DNA of 64,000 bases from Planctomycetaceae bacterium (GCA_021732845.1 JAKFUF010000013.1:1-64000), one strand, 5' to 3'; shown: positions 25,463-35,467, counted from the stretch's first letter. Numbers and translations are program-made. The notes: generated by a model not told the origin, from the sequence alone.

Positions 25463-26797
25463 TCAAAGCCCGCAATCCACCATCGCCGCTTCCAGGATTT
25501 CGACCGCGGTTTCGGCTTCGGCGGGGGTGACCACCAGGGCCGGACACAGGCGGATGGAGTTCTCGCCGCATCCCAGCAGCACCAAACCACGGGCGAAGCA
25601 TTTTTGCAGGATGGCATCGCGTTCCGCGGGGGCCGGAGTTTTCAGCGTCCGGTCCTGGACCAGGTCGATGCCGATCATCAGCCCTTTGCCCCGCACATCG
25701 CCAATGAACGGGTGTCGCGACTGAAGGCTTCGCAACCGCTCCATCAACAGGCTGCCAACGGCAGCGGCATTCTCCATCAGCCCTTCTTCAACCAGGGCAA
25801 TCGTCTCCAGCGCGGCGACGCAGGCGACCGGGTTGCCGCCGAAGGTGCTGGCATGGGCTCCCGGGGGCCAGTCCATGATTTCGTCTTTGGCGATCATCGC
25901 GCCCAGCGGCAGACCGGAGGCAAGGCCCTTGGCGGTGCAGACGATGTCCGGTTCGACGCCCCAATGTTCGATGGCGAACATCTTTCCGGTGCGGCCAATG
26001 CCGCTTTGGACTTCGTCGGCAACAAACAGAATGCCGTGTTTTTCACACAGTGCCTTGAGCCGCGGATGATACTCGGGGGGAGGGACGACGTAGCCACCCT
26101 CGCCCTGGATCGGCTCGACGATGATCGCCGCCACCTCTTCCGGCGGCAGCGTCGTCCGAAACAGCTTCTCTTCAAACTGGCTGACACAACCGATGCCACA
26201 GGTGCCATAAGTCAGGTTGTAGGGGCAGCGGTAACAGTTGCCGTACCCCACGTGCGTGACCTCCGGCATCAGTGGCTCAAACCGCCGCCGCTGGTTGACC
26301 TTGCTGGCTGTCAACGACAAGGCTCCCATCGTCCGCCCATGAAACGCCCCATAGAAGGCGATGATATGCTGCCGCCTGGTGTGATACCGCGCCACCTTGA
26401 TGGCCGCCTCAATTGCCTCGGCACCGGAGTTGGTAAACAGCACTCGCTTGGCCGACGGCCCCGGAGCGATCTGCGCCAGCTTGCGGGCCAGATCCTTCAG
26501 CGGCGGATAGTAAAAATCGGCTCCGCAGATGTGCAGCAGTTCGGCCGCCTGCTTCTGTATCGCCGCGACCACCCGCGGATGGCAGTGACCCGTGGCACAC
26601 ACCGCGATCCCCGCGGTGAAGTCCAAATAGACATTGCCATCGACATCCTCCAGCGCCAGCCCCTCACCGCGTTTGACCGCCAGTGGATAGAACCGGGTGT
26701 AGGAGGGCGAGACATACTGCTCGTCGACTTCGATCAGCTCCCGCGCCTGAGGTCCGGGCGCAACCGTGTGAAGATCCGGGACGCGTGCGTAAGCCAT
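25463..26797 (-). CDS. Class III PLP aminotransferase (acetylornithine/GABA aminotransferase family)
   Basis: 444 residues. Fold-type I markers: LDFTAGIAVCATGHCHP, FTNSGAEAIEAAIK (phosphate loop), FYGAFHGRTMGALSLT, IVEPIQGEGGYVVPP, ILFVADEVQSGIGRTGKMFA (PLP Asp) and CTAKGLASGLPLGA with the Schiff-base lysine. It also carries the Cys-rich insert YRCPYNLTYGTCGIGC, typical of a subgroup of this family found in archaea and bacteria, some of whose members act as broad-specificity amino acid racemases or omega-aminotransferases. The natural substrate is therefore uncertain; GABA, ornithine derivatives or D-amino acids are possible. It is monocistronic. Confidence 0.9.
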   Translation of the reverse strand: MAYARVPDLHTVAPGPQARELIEVDEQYVSPSYTRFYPLAVKRGEGLALEDVDGNVYLDFTAGIAVCATGHCHPRVVAAIQKQAAELLHICGADFYYPPLKDLARKLAQIAPGPSAKRVLFTNSGAEAIEAAIKVARYHTRRQHIIAFYGAFHGRTMGALSLTASKVNQRRRFEPLMPEVTHVGYGNCYRCPYNLTYGTCGIGCVSQFEEKLFRTTLPPEEVAAIIVEPIQGEGGYVVPPPEYHPRLKALCEKHGILFVADEVQSGIGRTGKMFAIEHWGVEPDIVCTAKGLASGLPLGAMIAKDEIMDWPPGAHASTFGGNPVACVAALETIALVEEGLMENAAAVGSLLMERLRSLQSRHPFIGDVRGKGLMIGIDLVQDRTLKTPAPAERDAILQKCFARGLVLLGCGENSIRLCPALVVTPAEAETAVEILEAAMVDCGL

Positions 26798-26932
26798 GAC
26801 CGTATCCTGCGGCTGAGGCGATAGAACGACCGGCGGGCGTGCCTGCCCGTCACTGTCTGAACTATTCTACGCACGCAGTGTGATTACAGGCAGGCCGGTT
26901 TTGGACTGGCCTCAGGACATCGGCAAGCCAGC

Positions 26933-28177
26933 TCAATGCGAGATGCTCGCTTCGGTGGGGGCCGTGGTCGAATACGGCAGATATTCGACCATTTCGACGT
27001 TCCAGCGGCTGCGGATACGGTAGGTGATCCCTCGCCAGCGGACGGTGTTGGAGGTCATCGCCGACACCAGGGCGGCGGCAAACATCAGATTCGCCCCCAG
27101 CGTGGCATGCAACACGCGCGTGCCCATTTTCCAGTTGCTGTCGTAGGTTTGTCCCATGAGCTGGCAGACAAACCGTGAATTGTGCGACCAGAGCAGGTCC
27201 AGAGAGATCGAATGCAACACCGCTGTCGCCAGACAGACCCAGCCAACAAGGTCACCCACGATGAGGTAACCCAGGCCGATGAGGGCACAGAGGAACGGCA
27301 TGATCGCCGAGAACAGGCTGAAACTCGCCACGAGCGGCCAGTTGGCCTGGTAGAACCGGGCATGGACCATCTGCCGAGCCACCCACGGCAGGCAGCTCGC
27401 CAGCGTGACCTCTTCGCGGTTGACCATGATCAGCGTGGGGACGAACTGCATCCGCAGACCCATCTCGCGGATCAAGTCGCCCACGATGATGTCATCGTTG
27501 AATGACCGGCTCCAGCGCTCCATCAACGGCGACGCTTCGAGCGTCTTGCGGCGCAGGGCCAGCGTGCCGCCCCACGTGATCTTGAACGTGTACATGCTGA
27601 TCATCGCCGCCGCGTTCCAGGCGGAGCGGACGGCAGAGCCCCAGTTGTTCTTGCCCGGCAGGTACCAGCGGTTTCCAGTCGTGCAGCCGATGGCCGGGTC
27701 GGTGAGGGGTGAGACGAGTTCCCGCAGCCACGTGGGGTGCGGAATCACATCAGCATCCATGAATGCCACGACTTCACAGGCGGGGTCGAGGTCGTTGACG
27801 GCTTGAATCAACGAACTGCACTTCAGGCTGCAGGTCGACCGGCGGGTGCGAAGTTCGCCGAGATTGACATTGTCGACCCCAAGTTCCTCGACGACCCGTT
27901 GTGCCGTCTTCCATGCGGGATCCTCTTTGGAATCAACGACGATCTGTACGAAATAGTCGGGGTGGTCCTGACGCAGAAGTCCGTGCAGCGCTTCGGTGAG
28001 GTACGCGTCTGAGCCACGCAGTGAGAGGATGACACCGGTCCGGGGCAGGACTGTCGGAGCAGCGACTTTTTTCCGTAACTTGATTGCCCACCAAAATCTT
28101 GCTGAAAAGACAGCTTGGATGGCGATCAGCGTGAGGAGCGCGTAGGAGGCCAGCAGACCGGGATGGGTGGACAACAT
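26933..28177 (-). CDS. Membrane glycosyltransferase (family 2/21, ceramide-glucosyltransferase-like)
   Basis: 414 residues. One N-terminal membrane helix (about 8-30) leads to a cytoplasmic GT-A domain: GVILSLRGSDAYLTEALHGLL, FVQIVVDSKEDP, STCSLKCSSLIQAVN, EVVAFMDADVIPHP (D-x-D), TTGNRWYLPG and a QxxRW-like region replaced by LPWVARQMVHARF. Three or four C-terminal membrane helices follow (ASFSLFSAIMPFLCALIGLGYL and onwards). Membrane-anchored enzymes of this class glycosylate lipids such as ceramide, diacylglycerol or hopanoids. It is divergent from rfbA across a 373-base gap (28178-28550) in which I see only presumed promoters. Confidence 0.85.
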   Translation of the reverse strand: MLSTHPGLLASYALLTLIAIQAVFSARFWWAIKLRKKVAAPTVLPRTGVILSLRGSDAYLTEALHGLLRQDHPDYFVQIVVDSKEDPAWKTAQRVVEELGVDNVNLGELRTRRSTCSLKCSSLIQAVNDLDPACEVVAFMDADVIPHPTWLRELVSPLTDPAIGCTTGNRWYLPGKNNWGSAVRSAWNAAAMISMYTFKITWGGTLALRRKTLEASPLMERWSRSFNDDIIVGDLIREMGLRMQFVPTLIMVNREEVTLASCLPWVARQMVHARFYQANWPLVASFSLFSAIMPFLCALIGLGYLIVGDLVGWVCLATAVLHSISLDLLWSHNSRFVCQLMGQTYDSNWKMGTRVLHATLGANLMFAAALVSAMTSNTVRWRGITYRIRSRWNVEMVEYLPYSTTAPTEASISH

Positions 28178-28550
28178 TCTCCTCCGCGAATCGACGGATT
28201 ACGCGGTAACCCGCCGCACGGGATGATGGGGCAGGGTCAACTGCCGTCAACTCGATACCCCAACAAAATCCCACGGTAGAACAATTCCACAACCAATACC
28301 AGTTCAGCCGCGACCGTCAAGCGCGAATTATCCCCATTTTGCTCCAGTGGAGCGCATACGAATCGCAACCCGCCCGCCCCGCTCCAACCGCAGAGTGATC
28401 CCGCTGTCACTTCCGAACTTGCCGGTTGCACCGTGAGACTGCAAGTTTCTGACACGTTCGGGCCGGTCTGCAGGCGAAGTTGCCCAACAATGCGTAGTAA
28501 ACTGAAGGTGAGTCATACGTTCCGCCACAGCATGCTTGAACGGCCGCGCC

Positions 28551-29453
28551 ATGTCCGAGAACACGTTTCAAAAAGGCATCATTCTCGCCGGGGGCAGCGG
28601 AACACGGCTGTATCCGCTGACGCGGGTGGTGAGCAAGCAGTTGCTGCCGGTGTACGACAAGCCGATGGTCTACTACCCGCTTTCCACGCTGATGCTGGCG
28701 GGCATTCGACATGTGCTGATCATCTCCACGCCACATGACATCGACGGCTACAAACGCCTGCTGGGCGGTGGCCACACACTGGGGATGCGGTTCGAATATG
28801 CCGTTCAACCTGAGCCACGTGGCTTGGCACAGGCCTTTCTGATTGGCCGGGAGTTTGTCGGCAATGAGCCGGTCGCCCTGGTGCTGGGCGACAACCTGTT
28901 TTATGGACAGGGGTTTCAGCAGATGCTGCAGCGTGCCGCGACGCGGCCCGCCGGAGCCACCATTTTCGGCTACCCCGTCAAAGATCCGGAACGTTATGGC
29001 GTGGTGGAATTGGATGCGTCGGGACGCCCGCTGAACATCGAAGAAAAGCCGGCGAAACCACGCTCGAAACTGGCCGTGCCAGGATTGTATTTCTACGACA
29101 GCGAAGTTGTGGAGATTGCCGCCGCCCTCCAGCCGTCGCCCCGCGGTGAACTGGAAATCACCGATGTCAACCGCGAATACCTCCGTCGTGGTTCACTCCA
29201 TGTCGAATGCTTCACCCGTGGCTTCGCGTGGCTCGACACCGGCACCCACGAAGCCCTGATGCAGGCCTCCAACTACGTGCAGACCATTGAGCAGCGACAG
29301 GGCCTGAAAATCGCCTGTCTGGAGGAAATCGCCTACCGCAAGGGGTTTATCACCGTCGCCCAACTTGAGGCTCTCGGCCGCGCCACACCCAATGAGTACG
29401 GGCGGTATCTGCTCGACATTGTCGGCGAAGGGGATGGACCGCGGATGGTTTGA
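28551..29453 (+). CDS. rfbA: Glucose-1-phosphate thymidylyltransferase
   Basis: 300 residues, full RmlA length. It makes dTDP-glucose from glucose-1-phosphate and dTTP, the first step of dTDP-rhamnose synthesis. Motifs: [81 protein letters not shown] and ENVTAR-like ITDVNREYL, and [18 protein letters not shown]. Allosteric and active-site residues appear intact. ATG 28551 is chosen over an in-frame start five codons upstream by homology. rmlB, C and D are not adjacent. The gene probably supplies rhamnose for envelope glycans made by the nearby glycosyltransferases. Confidence 0.95.
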   Translation: MSENTFQKGIILAGGSGTRLYPLTRVVSKQLLPVYDKPMVYYPLSTLMLAGIRHVLIISTPHDIDGYKRLLGGGHTLGMRFEYAVQPEPRGLAQAFLIGREFVGNEPVALVLGDNLFYGQGFQQMLQRAATRPAGATIFGYPVKDPERYGVVELDASGRPLNIEEKPAKPRSKLAVPGLYFYDSEVVEIAAALQPSPRGELEITDVNREYLRRGSLHVECFTRGFAWLDTGTHEALMQASNYVQTIEQRQGLKIACLEEIAYRKGFITVAQLEALGRATPNEYGRYLLDIVGEGDGPRMV

Positions 29454-29543
29454 GCGGAGTTGGGCTAAACCGTGCGGTTGCAATTGACGGCCGTTCAAGG
29501 TTTGATGGCACCAATCGCCATTTCTTGAACTCGGGAGCATCAC

Positions 29544-30470
29544 ATGCCTGTCCACACCGGATCCTTGTCGCGCCGCGATTTTCTGACTCAGGGAACTTTG
29601 GCAGTGGGTGGTTTGGCGGTCGTCTCCACGCTGGGCTGGGCTTACGGCGAAGATGCCGCCACGAACCCGAACCTGCTGGCGTTGCTGTCGGACACTCATA
29701 TCCCCAATGCACCAGAGGTGATCGCCCGCGATACCAACATGACGTCCAACCTCCGGCAGGTGGTGCGGGAGGTCACGGCACTCAAGACCAGGCCGGCAGG
29801 CGTGGTCATCAACGGCGACTGTGCGTACCTCAAGGGGTTGTCCGAGGATTATGCCAACCTGGCGAAATGCCTCGTTCCCCTGCAAGAAGCCGGCCTGCCG
29901 CTGCATCTGACGATGGGAAACCACGACCATCGCGGGCATCTGTTCGCTGAACTGCAGGCGCAGCGGCCCAAGCAGCCGGTGCTGGAATCCAAACATGTCA
30001 CCATCCTGGAAACACCGCATGCCAACTGGTTTCTGCTCGATTCGCTGACGGAAACCGATGTCGTCACGGGCGAAATCGGGGCCGAGCAGCGAGATTGGCT
30101 GGCCAAGGCGATCGCCGCCCGTCCGGACAAGCCGGCCCTCGTCATGGCGCATCACACCCCGCAGTTTGAGCCCCCGGCTGAGGGCCAGGCTTGGGGAGGA
30201 ATCAAGGACACGGCCGAATTCCTGGAACTGCTGACCAGCTTCAAGCAGGTCAAGGCGTTCCTCTTTGGACATTCCCACAACTGGTCGGTCACCAAACGCG
30301 ACAAGCTGCAACTGATCAACCTCCCGCCCGTGGCTTACGTCTTTGCAGCCGGCAAACCCAACGGCTGGGTGCTGGCCGAAACGCGTGCGGATGGTCTGTC
30401 ACTGGAACTACGGACGATTGACCCCGCCCACAAGCAGAGCGGCGAGAAGTTCGATCTCGTCTGGGGATGA
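29544..30470 (+). CDS. Tat-exported calcineurin-like metallophosphoesterase
   Basis: 308 residues with GGGAG before the ATG. The Tat signal SRRDFLTQGTLAVGG lies at residues 9-23. Metal-binding motifs follow the calcineurin plan: LLSDTHIPN (Asp, His), VVINGDCAYLKG (GD), MGNHDHRGH (GNHD), VMAHHTPQF and FGHSHNWS (GHxH). Two metals and periplasmic phosphoester cleavage are expected, with the substrate unknown. It lies 90 bases downstream of rfbA on the same strand but has its own spacing, so co-transcription is uncertain. Confidence 0.87.
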   Translation: MPVHTGSLSRRDFLTQGTLAVGGLAVVSTLGWAYGEDAATNPNLLALLSDTHIPNAPEVIARDTNMTSNLRQVVREVTALKTRPAGVVINGDCAYLKGLSEDYANLAKCLVPLQEAGLPLHLTMGNHDHRGHLFAELQAQRPKQPVLESKHVTILETPHANWFLLDSLTETDVVTGEIGAEQRDWLAKAIAARPDKPALVMAHHTPQFEPPAEGQAWGGIKDTAEFLELLTSFKQVKAFLFGHSHNWSVTKRDKLQLINLPPVAYVFAAGKPNGWVLAETRADGLSLELRTIDPAHKQSGEKFDLVWG

Positions 30471-30544
30471 CTCGGGATTTGCAAGCCATCACAGTGGGGC
30501 TTCAAGGTGCCACTCGAAAGCCGTTTGTAGATAACGAAGAGGGG

Positions 30545-30666
30545 AACCACGAATTTTCACGAATAAGGCGAATGACACGAATAGCAACGAGGTAAGCCGC
30601 ATCACCCGCGGGACGCAGCCGGTTGATGATTCGTGAAATTCGTAGGATTCGTGAAAATTCGTGGTT
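30545..30666. repeat. 20-base perfect inverted repeat of the CACGAATTTTC type
   Basis: AACCACGAATTTTCACGAAT at 30545-30564 is exactly inverted at 30647-30666, with further CACGAA words between. It lies between the convergent phosphoesterase and glycosidase-like genes and is related in style to the repeat at 13-85. Confidence 0.7.
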
Positions 30667-30752
30667 AAATGTATGACCGTTCGATCAAGGAAGCGCATTG
30701 ACGGACTGGCAGACGTCGCAGACAGTTTCATTCGTTGTTGTTTGCGCGATTC

Positions 30753-32330
30753 TCAGTGAGTACCCTCGGCTCGCACCTGAAACGCATACAGCCTGGCTTT
30801 CTCCAATGAGAATTTAAGCCGCACGGTCTTCCCCTTCAGGCTGGCGAGGTTTTCGTGACCTTTCCAGCGTGGCTGCAACCGCAAACCGTCTGTGTCCTTC
30901 AGCGGTTCGAACTCTTTGGCAGAAAAGCCCGGCAACGGGCGGCCCGCTTCGTCCAGGATTTCGACCGTGATCTGTCCCGCCGCGGCGTCGGCGTTCAGTT
31001 CGAGCTGGCTGCCTTCGACCACGAACGGCTTGGTGATGAGCCATCCCGGCTCAACCGGCTTCCACGGTTCCAGATAGACGAACCGGTCGAGCGGGAGTGT
31101 TGCCAGGCCAATCGCGGGCAGGTAGGGGTGACGCATGTGGCCGTTGGGCCAGCCGGTGTAGTAGATCCAATGCTGATCGTTCCAGGTGAGGACGGTGGAG
31201 GCATGGTGGATCAGGTCCTTGTCGAAGCTTCCATCCGGGCCGCGCGGGATCAGCGGTTTCTCGGCATAGATCCAACTCAAATCCCACGGTGCGGCATGGC
31301 CGCCGCGGCGCGTGGCCAGATAGCAGTTCCAAACATCGCGTTCGTGCCGCCGGGTGTCGTCTCCGACTGGAACCTGTGGGATGTTGAAGGCGGGCCATTC
31401 CATCACGATCATCAGTCCAAAGTCGATCCCCTCGTGCTGCCAGAAATTGACGGTGTGAATCTGCCGCCGCCGGACTTCCGCAGGACCTTCGCGGTCAAAG
31501 ATCCACTCCCCGACCGTGGTCCAGTTCTTGGGATCGGCTTTGATGTCGGGATTGATCATCTCCCGCGCGCCGCGGACCTCCAGCGGCCCGCCGCTCGCGC
31601 CAAAATCGGTGCGTGTGAACAACCGGTAGACCTGCGCCCGCTCGTCCCAGACGAGTTGGTTCAAAGTGTCGGCGGCCCGGCCCGTCACCGGCTCGCCGTT
31701 GTTGTAACTCTGCCAATGCAGCCCGTCCGCGGAGTAGCCCACGCAGGCCGCATGCGGCAGTGTCGTTGACTCCAGCGGACGAAATGCCGCCTTGAAGCGG
31801 TGGGCCGGGTCGGTCTCATGCGGGTCTGGAAAGAAGCCGAACCCCTGATGGTCCAGCAGATTATTGACTTTGTTGTCGCCAAACTCTCGCAGATTGAGGG
31901 CCGGCTTGGTCCAATGCACCCCATCCTTCGATTCCGCGCGGCAGCAGTAATCGACCGGCCCGGTGTATCCATAATGCATGACGAACTTGTCGCCCTGCCG
32001 CCAGACCGCGCCCACCTGGAACAGGTTCGCCTGTTCCCAGGGCTTGTCCCGCGTGAGAACTGGCTTCCCGCCGTTCGCCTTGTTGGCCTGATTGAGGTCG
32101 CGGTGGATGTTGTGCCGGTGTGAAATGATGTCGTCGTCCACCAGCAATTGCTTGTTCAGGCCGATCGCCCGCGGAGTCTCGTCCCACAGATCCGCGATTG
32201 ACGGAACGGGCACCTCCAGCCGTGGCTTCAACGGAGCTTCTTGAGCCACGCCACGGGTCGGGAACAGCCATTGGCAGACGGCCAGACCTATCAGCAGCAG
32301 AATGCGAGAGCTTGTCGAAGCACGCACCAT
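30753..32330 (-). CDS. Secreted glycosidase-like propeller protein
   Basis: 525 residues from the ATG at 32330 (GGGAG upstream), which starts a signal peptide (residues 1-30). The sequence resembles five-bladed GH32/43/62-type proteins often annotated as hypothetical glycosyl hydrolases in planctomycetes: LNKQLLVDDDIISHRHNI near the start, AVWRQGDKFVMHYGYTG, RAESKDGVHWTKPALN, VGYSADGLHWQSYNNG, STVLTWNDQHWIYYTG, and a C-terminal jelly-roll-like strand set (ITVEILDEAGRPLPGF .. VRLKFSLEKARLYAFQV). Acidic catalytic residues cannot be assigned reliably. A role in degrading external polysaccharide is inferred from export and architecture. Confidence 0.72.
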   Translation of the reverse strand: MVRASTSSRILLLIGLAVCQWLFPTRGVAQEAPLKPRLEVPVPSIADLWDETPRAIGLNKQLLVDDDIISHRHNIHRDLNQANKANGGKPVLTRDKPWEQANLFQVGAVWRQGDKFVMHYGYTGPVDYCCRAESKDGVHWTKPALNLREFGDNKVNNLLDHQGFGFFPDPHETDPAHRFKAAFRPLESTTLPHAACVGYSADGLHWQSYNNGEPVTGRAADTLNQLVWDERAQVYRLFTRTDFGASGGPLEVRGAREMINPDIKADPKNWTTVGEWIFDREGPAEVRRRQIHTVNFWQHEGIDFGLMIVMEWPAFNIPQVPVGDDTRRHERDVWNCYLATRRGGHAAPWDLSWIYAEKPLIPRGPDGSFDKDLIHHASTVLTWNDQHWIYYTGWPNGHMRHPYLPAIGLATLPLDRFVYLEPWKPVEPGWLITKPFVVEGSQLELNADAAAGQITVEILDEAGRPLPGFSAKEFEPLKDTDGLRLQPRWKGHENLASLKGKTVRLKFSLEKARLYAFQVRAEGTH

Positions 32331-32498
32331 GTGACTCCCGGACTGTAACGGCGAATCTGGCGGTTGAAATCCTTCGCCAGCATAGCAGCCGGGTGCTTCA
32401 GCCACAGGCGTTGTCGGCCCAAGCGGTCAATCGCTGCGCGACGGACCGGAGGGCATGCGCCGGCTCGCGCCCTTCCGCGTCCAGTTTGGCGGCACGCG

Positions 32499-33743
32499 TC
32501 AGAACTTCAGCCCAGCGACATGCCGTTCCCCCGCGGCCTGCCGGGCGACGTTCTTGCTGGTGGCGGGGGGCCGGGACGACTTCTGCGGTGCTGTCGATTG
32601 CTGGAAAATCCGGGCGGACAGCGGCCGGGCCATCCACAGCACGCCCACGAAGAGCAGCAGCACCACGACCTGGGTGGCACGCAGCCACAGCCGTGGCTTG
32701 ACTGCCGCCTGGGCAACAGCGGGTTGCGTCTGTTCGAGGATGCTGGTCACTTCCCGCAGCACTTCCGCCATCGACTGTTGCCGTCGGGCAGGCAGTTTGC
32801 GGACCATTTTCTGAAACATGGCGTCGACACGGGCGGGAACGTCCGGTCGGAAGTCGCGAATCGAGGGGATCGGCGCTTCGCGATGGGCGATCAGTTGTTC
32901 CACAACCGTCGGTGCGTTGAACACCATGCGGCCTGTCAGCAGGAAGAACAGGGTGCAGCCGAGGCTGTACACGTCACTGCGGGCATCGGCAATGCGGGCG
33001 TCGCGCGACTGCTCGGGCGGCATGTACTCGACCGTGCCGACCATCATCCCCGCCTGAGTCAGGCCATCAGCTTGCCGCTCCCAGGGGGCATCCAGCCGGG
33101 CGATCCCCAGGTCCAGAATCTTGACGATTTGTCCGCGGTCCAGCATGACGTTGGCAGGCTTGATGTCGCGATGCACGACCCCTTGTTCGTGGGCGTAGGC
33201 GATGCCTGTGGCGATCTGCCGGACAAATTCCAAGGCGTAACGCACCTGCAGCGGCCCCTGGGTGGCGACGAGCGACTGCAGGCTCGGCCCCTCGACATAG
33301 TCCATGACCAGGAAATGTGAGCCACGGATTTCGTCGGCGTCGTGGACGGTGACAATCTGCGGGTGGGAGAGGCGGGCGGCGGCCTGATACTCGCGTTCAA
33401 ACCGGGTGACCGGGGCGGCGCTTTTTTGTGGGGGCAGCACCTTCAGCGCGACGATCCGCTGGAGCCGGCGGTGAACCGCCTTGTACACCCGCGCCATCCC
33501 GCCTTCGCCGATCTGGTCCAGCAGGACGTAATTTCCCATGAACAATGCCGGCCCTTGCCCGGCGTAGACGACCTGCGCCTGAAACCGTGTCAGCCGCCTC
33601 TGATTGATCAGTTCCGTCGCCAGGTCTTCGACCCGCGCTGGTGGCTGCCGGTTGGGAGTCTCAAACAACTCCCGCAGGACCGCTTCGGAGACCAACCCCA
33701 ACTGCATCAATGTGCGAGCAAATTGGGTGACGGTCATGGACAT
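32499..33743 (-). CDS. Membrane-anchored Ser/Thr protein kinase
   Basis: 414 residues. ATG 33743 is chosen with GGGAG nearby; the upstream extension is Cys-rich and unlikely. Residues 1-65 are a helical leader (QFARTLMQLGLVSEAVLRELF .. QRRLTRFQAQVV), often seen before planctomycete kinases. The kinase domain has LLDQIGEGGMARVYKA, K101 in VALKVL, HRDIKPANVM with D193, DLG at 211-213 in place of DFG, GTVEYMPPEQ and DVYSLGCTLFFLLTGRM. A single membrane helix (about 343-365, VVVLLLFVGVLWMA) is followed by a short basic tail of about 45 residues, so any sensory part would be small. It is divergent from the universal stress protein gene. Confidence 0.93.
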   Translation of the reverse strand: MSMTVTQFARTLMQLGLVSEAVLRELFETPNRQPPARVEDLATELINQRRLTRFQAQVVYAGQGPALFMGNYVLLDQIGEGGMARVYKAVHRRLQRIVALKVLPPQKSAAPVTRFEREYQAAARLSHPQIVTVHDADEIRGSHFLVMDYVEGPSLQSLVATQGPLQVRYALEFVRQIATGIAYAHEQGVVHRDIKPANVMLDRGQIVKILDLGIARLDAPWERQADGLTQAGMMVGTVEYMPPEQSRDARIADARSDVYSLGCTLFFLLTGRMVFNAPTVVEQLIAHREAPIPSIRDFRPDVPARVDAMFQKMVRKLPARRQQSMAEVLREVTSILEQTQPAVAQAAVKPRLWLRATQVVVLLLFVGVLWMARPLSARIFQQSTAPQKSSRPPATSKNVARQAAGERHVAGLKF

Positions 33744-34004
33744 GGAAGCAACTCCCGGCAAGGCAGACGGCAAAACACCTGCGACACCCTGTGAATGCGC
33801 ATTCCTGCACCCAGCCTGCCGGAAATTCCCAAGAAAATTGTGCCAGCGGACAAATTTCACGCAACAACTGGAATTCGTCGGTTCGACGGACCCTGCTTGA
33901 GCCTGCCACCTTCCAACCTTCGATCGCTGTCTGTTGCCGGCGCAAACGGTACAATCTGCCACGTTGTTCAACGTTCAATTCATCAGGCCAATTCACTTCT
34001 GAAG

Positions 34005-34850
34005 ATGGGCACCCACATCACCATGCGCAGCCTCATGATCGGCCTCGACAATTCGGAATTCAGCGCGGCTGCGGTGGAACTCGGGCTGAAGTGGGCCAAG
34101 GCCAACAATTTAATGGTCATTGGTTTGGGCGTGGTCGATGAGACCTTTCTCCGCAAGGGGGAGGCTGTGCCTCTGGGCGGGATGGCCTACAAGTCGCAGC
34201 GCGACGACGACCTGACCATTGACGCCCGCAAGGCGGTGGAACAACTGCTGGCGGACTTCTCCCGCAAGTGCTCCGAGGCCGGCGTGGCCTCCAAGGTGCT
34301 GGAAGACGAGGGAGACCCGGTGGCTCAGATCGTCCGCGAGGCCCAGCGGGTCGACGTGGTTCTGCTCGGGCAAAAAACCAACTTCGACCTGTCGGGGCCG
34401 GCCCACATCGACGAAGTGCTGCCCAGCGTGATCCGGCAGTCTCCCCGCCCGGTCGTGGCGGTTCCCAAAGTCCTGCCCACCGGCGACGCGGTGGTCGTCG
34501 CCTACGACGGCAGCGTTCAGTCGGCGCGGACGCTGCAAAGTTTCCAAACCAGCGGGCTGGCCAGCGGCCGCCCGGTCCATATCGTCGCCATCAATCCGGA
34601 CAAGGTGGCTGCGGCCCGGCACGCTGACATCGCCGCCGAGTTTTTGGCAATGCATGACATCAAGGCGGCTGCACACCCGATCGCCGGCCACAATCCCGCC
34701 CAGGAAATCCTGTCACAGTTGACCAAACTCAATGCGGGACTGCTGGTGGCTGGAGCCTATGGGCAACCCAGCCTGCGGGAATTCTTCTTCGGGTCGGTTA
34801 CCCGCACCATCCTCACGCAGTCGACCGCGCCAGTCTTTCTGTATTGCTGA
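34005..34850 (+). CDS. Universal stress protein with two tandem Usp domains
   Basis: 281 residues. The start at 34005 or the in-frame ATG at 34023 are both possible. The first Usp domain begins RSLMIGLDNSEFSAAAVELGLKWA; the second opens VVVAYDGSVQSARTLQSF and ends with GLLVAGAYGQPSLREFFFGSVTRTILTQSTAPVFL, containing the G-x2-G-x9-G-(S/T) ATP-binding pattern. UspE-like double-domain proteins bind ATP or AMP and respond to starvation and redox stress. Here only the second half has the full nucleotide motif. Monocistronic. Confidence 0.87.
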   Translation: MGTHITMRSLMIGLDNSEFSAAAVELGLKWAKANNLMVIGLGVVDETFLRKGEAVPLGGMAYKSQRDDDLTIDARKAVEQLLADFSRKCSEAGVASKVLEDEGDPVAQIVREAQRVDVVLLGQKTNFDLSGPAHIDEVLPSVIRQSPRPVVAVPKVLPTGDAVVVAYDGSVQSARTLQSFQTSGLASGRPVHIVAINPDKVAAARHADIAAEFLAMHDIKAAAHPIAGHNPAQEILSQLTKLNAGLLVAGAYGQPSLREFFFGSVTRTILTQSTAPVFLYC

Positions 34851-34915
34851 CGTCCGACCGAGGAATTCGTGCCGCTTCCGGTGGCTGAACTGGCGTTCTC
34901 AGAGTGCAGGAATCC

Positions 34916-35401
34916 ATGTCCACAGAAACTGCAGGATTCAGGTTTCGCATTTCAATGTGGGTGCCGCTCGGCGCTCTGCTGGCGGGACTCGCCGTTGCCG
35001 CCGGGGCACTGGGTGCCCACGGCCTGGATGGCAAGTTTCAGGTGCAGTACCGCGGCCGCGTTTACTCCAAGAAACTGCCGGACCAGAGCCAGAGTGATCC
35101 CGTACCATTGGCGGCCAAACGGCTGGCGGACTTCCGCACGGGAACGGAGTACCACATGGCCCATGCCCTGGCACTGCTGGTGGTCGGCCTGTTGGCGAGC
35201 CACCGACCGGGACGGTTGGTGCATGCCGCCGGAGCCTGTTTTTTGGCGGGGATTGCGCTGTTTTCCGGCGGCCTCTACGGCCTCTCCGTTTTCGACCAGC
35301 CCCTGCTCGGCGCGTCGGTCGTTCCCGTCGGCGGAGTGCTGTTCATCGTCGGCTGGCTGTGCCTGATGATCGCCGCCGTCAGCCGGATGGAACCGGATTG
35401 A
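34916..35401 (+). CDS. DUF423 small membrane protein
   Basis: 161 residues with AGGA upstream of the ATG at 34916. Four membrane helices with the family signatures GALGAHGL after helix 1 and TEYHMAHALALLVVG at helix 2, then FLAGIALFSGGLY and GGVLFIVGWLCLM. The loop between the first two helices is about 20 residues longer than usual (GKFQVQYRGRVYSKKL and after), which is a planctomycete-type insertion or a local oddity. Function unknown. Found 65 bases after the universal stress protein gene. Confidence 0.83.
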   Translation: MSTETAGFRFRISMWVPLGALLAGLAVAAGALGAHGLDGKFQVQYRGRVYSKKLPDQSQSDPVPLAAKRLADFRTGTEYHMAHALALLVVGLLASHRPGRLVHAAGACFLAGIALFSGGLYGLSVFDQPLLGASVVPVGGVLFIVGWLCLMIAAVSRMEPD

Positions 35402-35467
35402 TCCGGCGAGCCAGGTTTGACTTCGACGCTGGTTTCGAAGCAGTCGTCCTGTCCCAGCCACTGGGTT

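Noticed and set aside
28237-28455. Small minus-strand frame between the two divergent genes
   Set aside because: It lies in a divergent promoter region with no ribosome site; composition is unremarkable.
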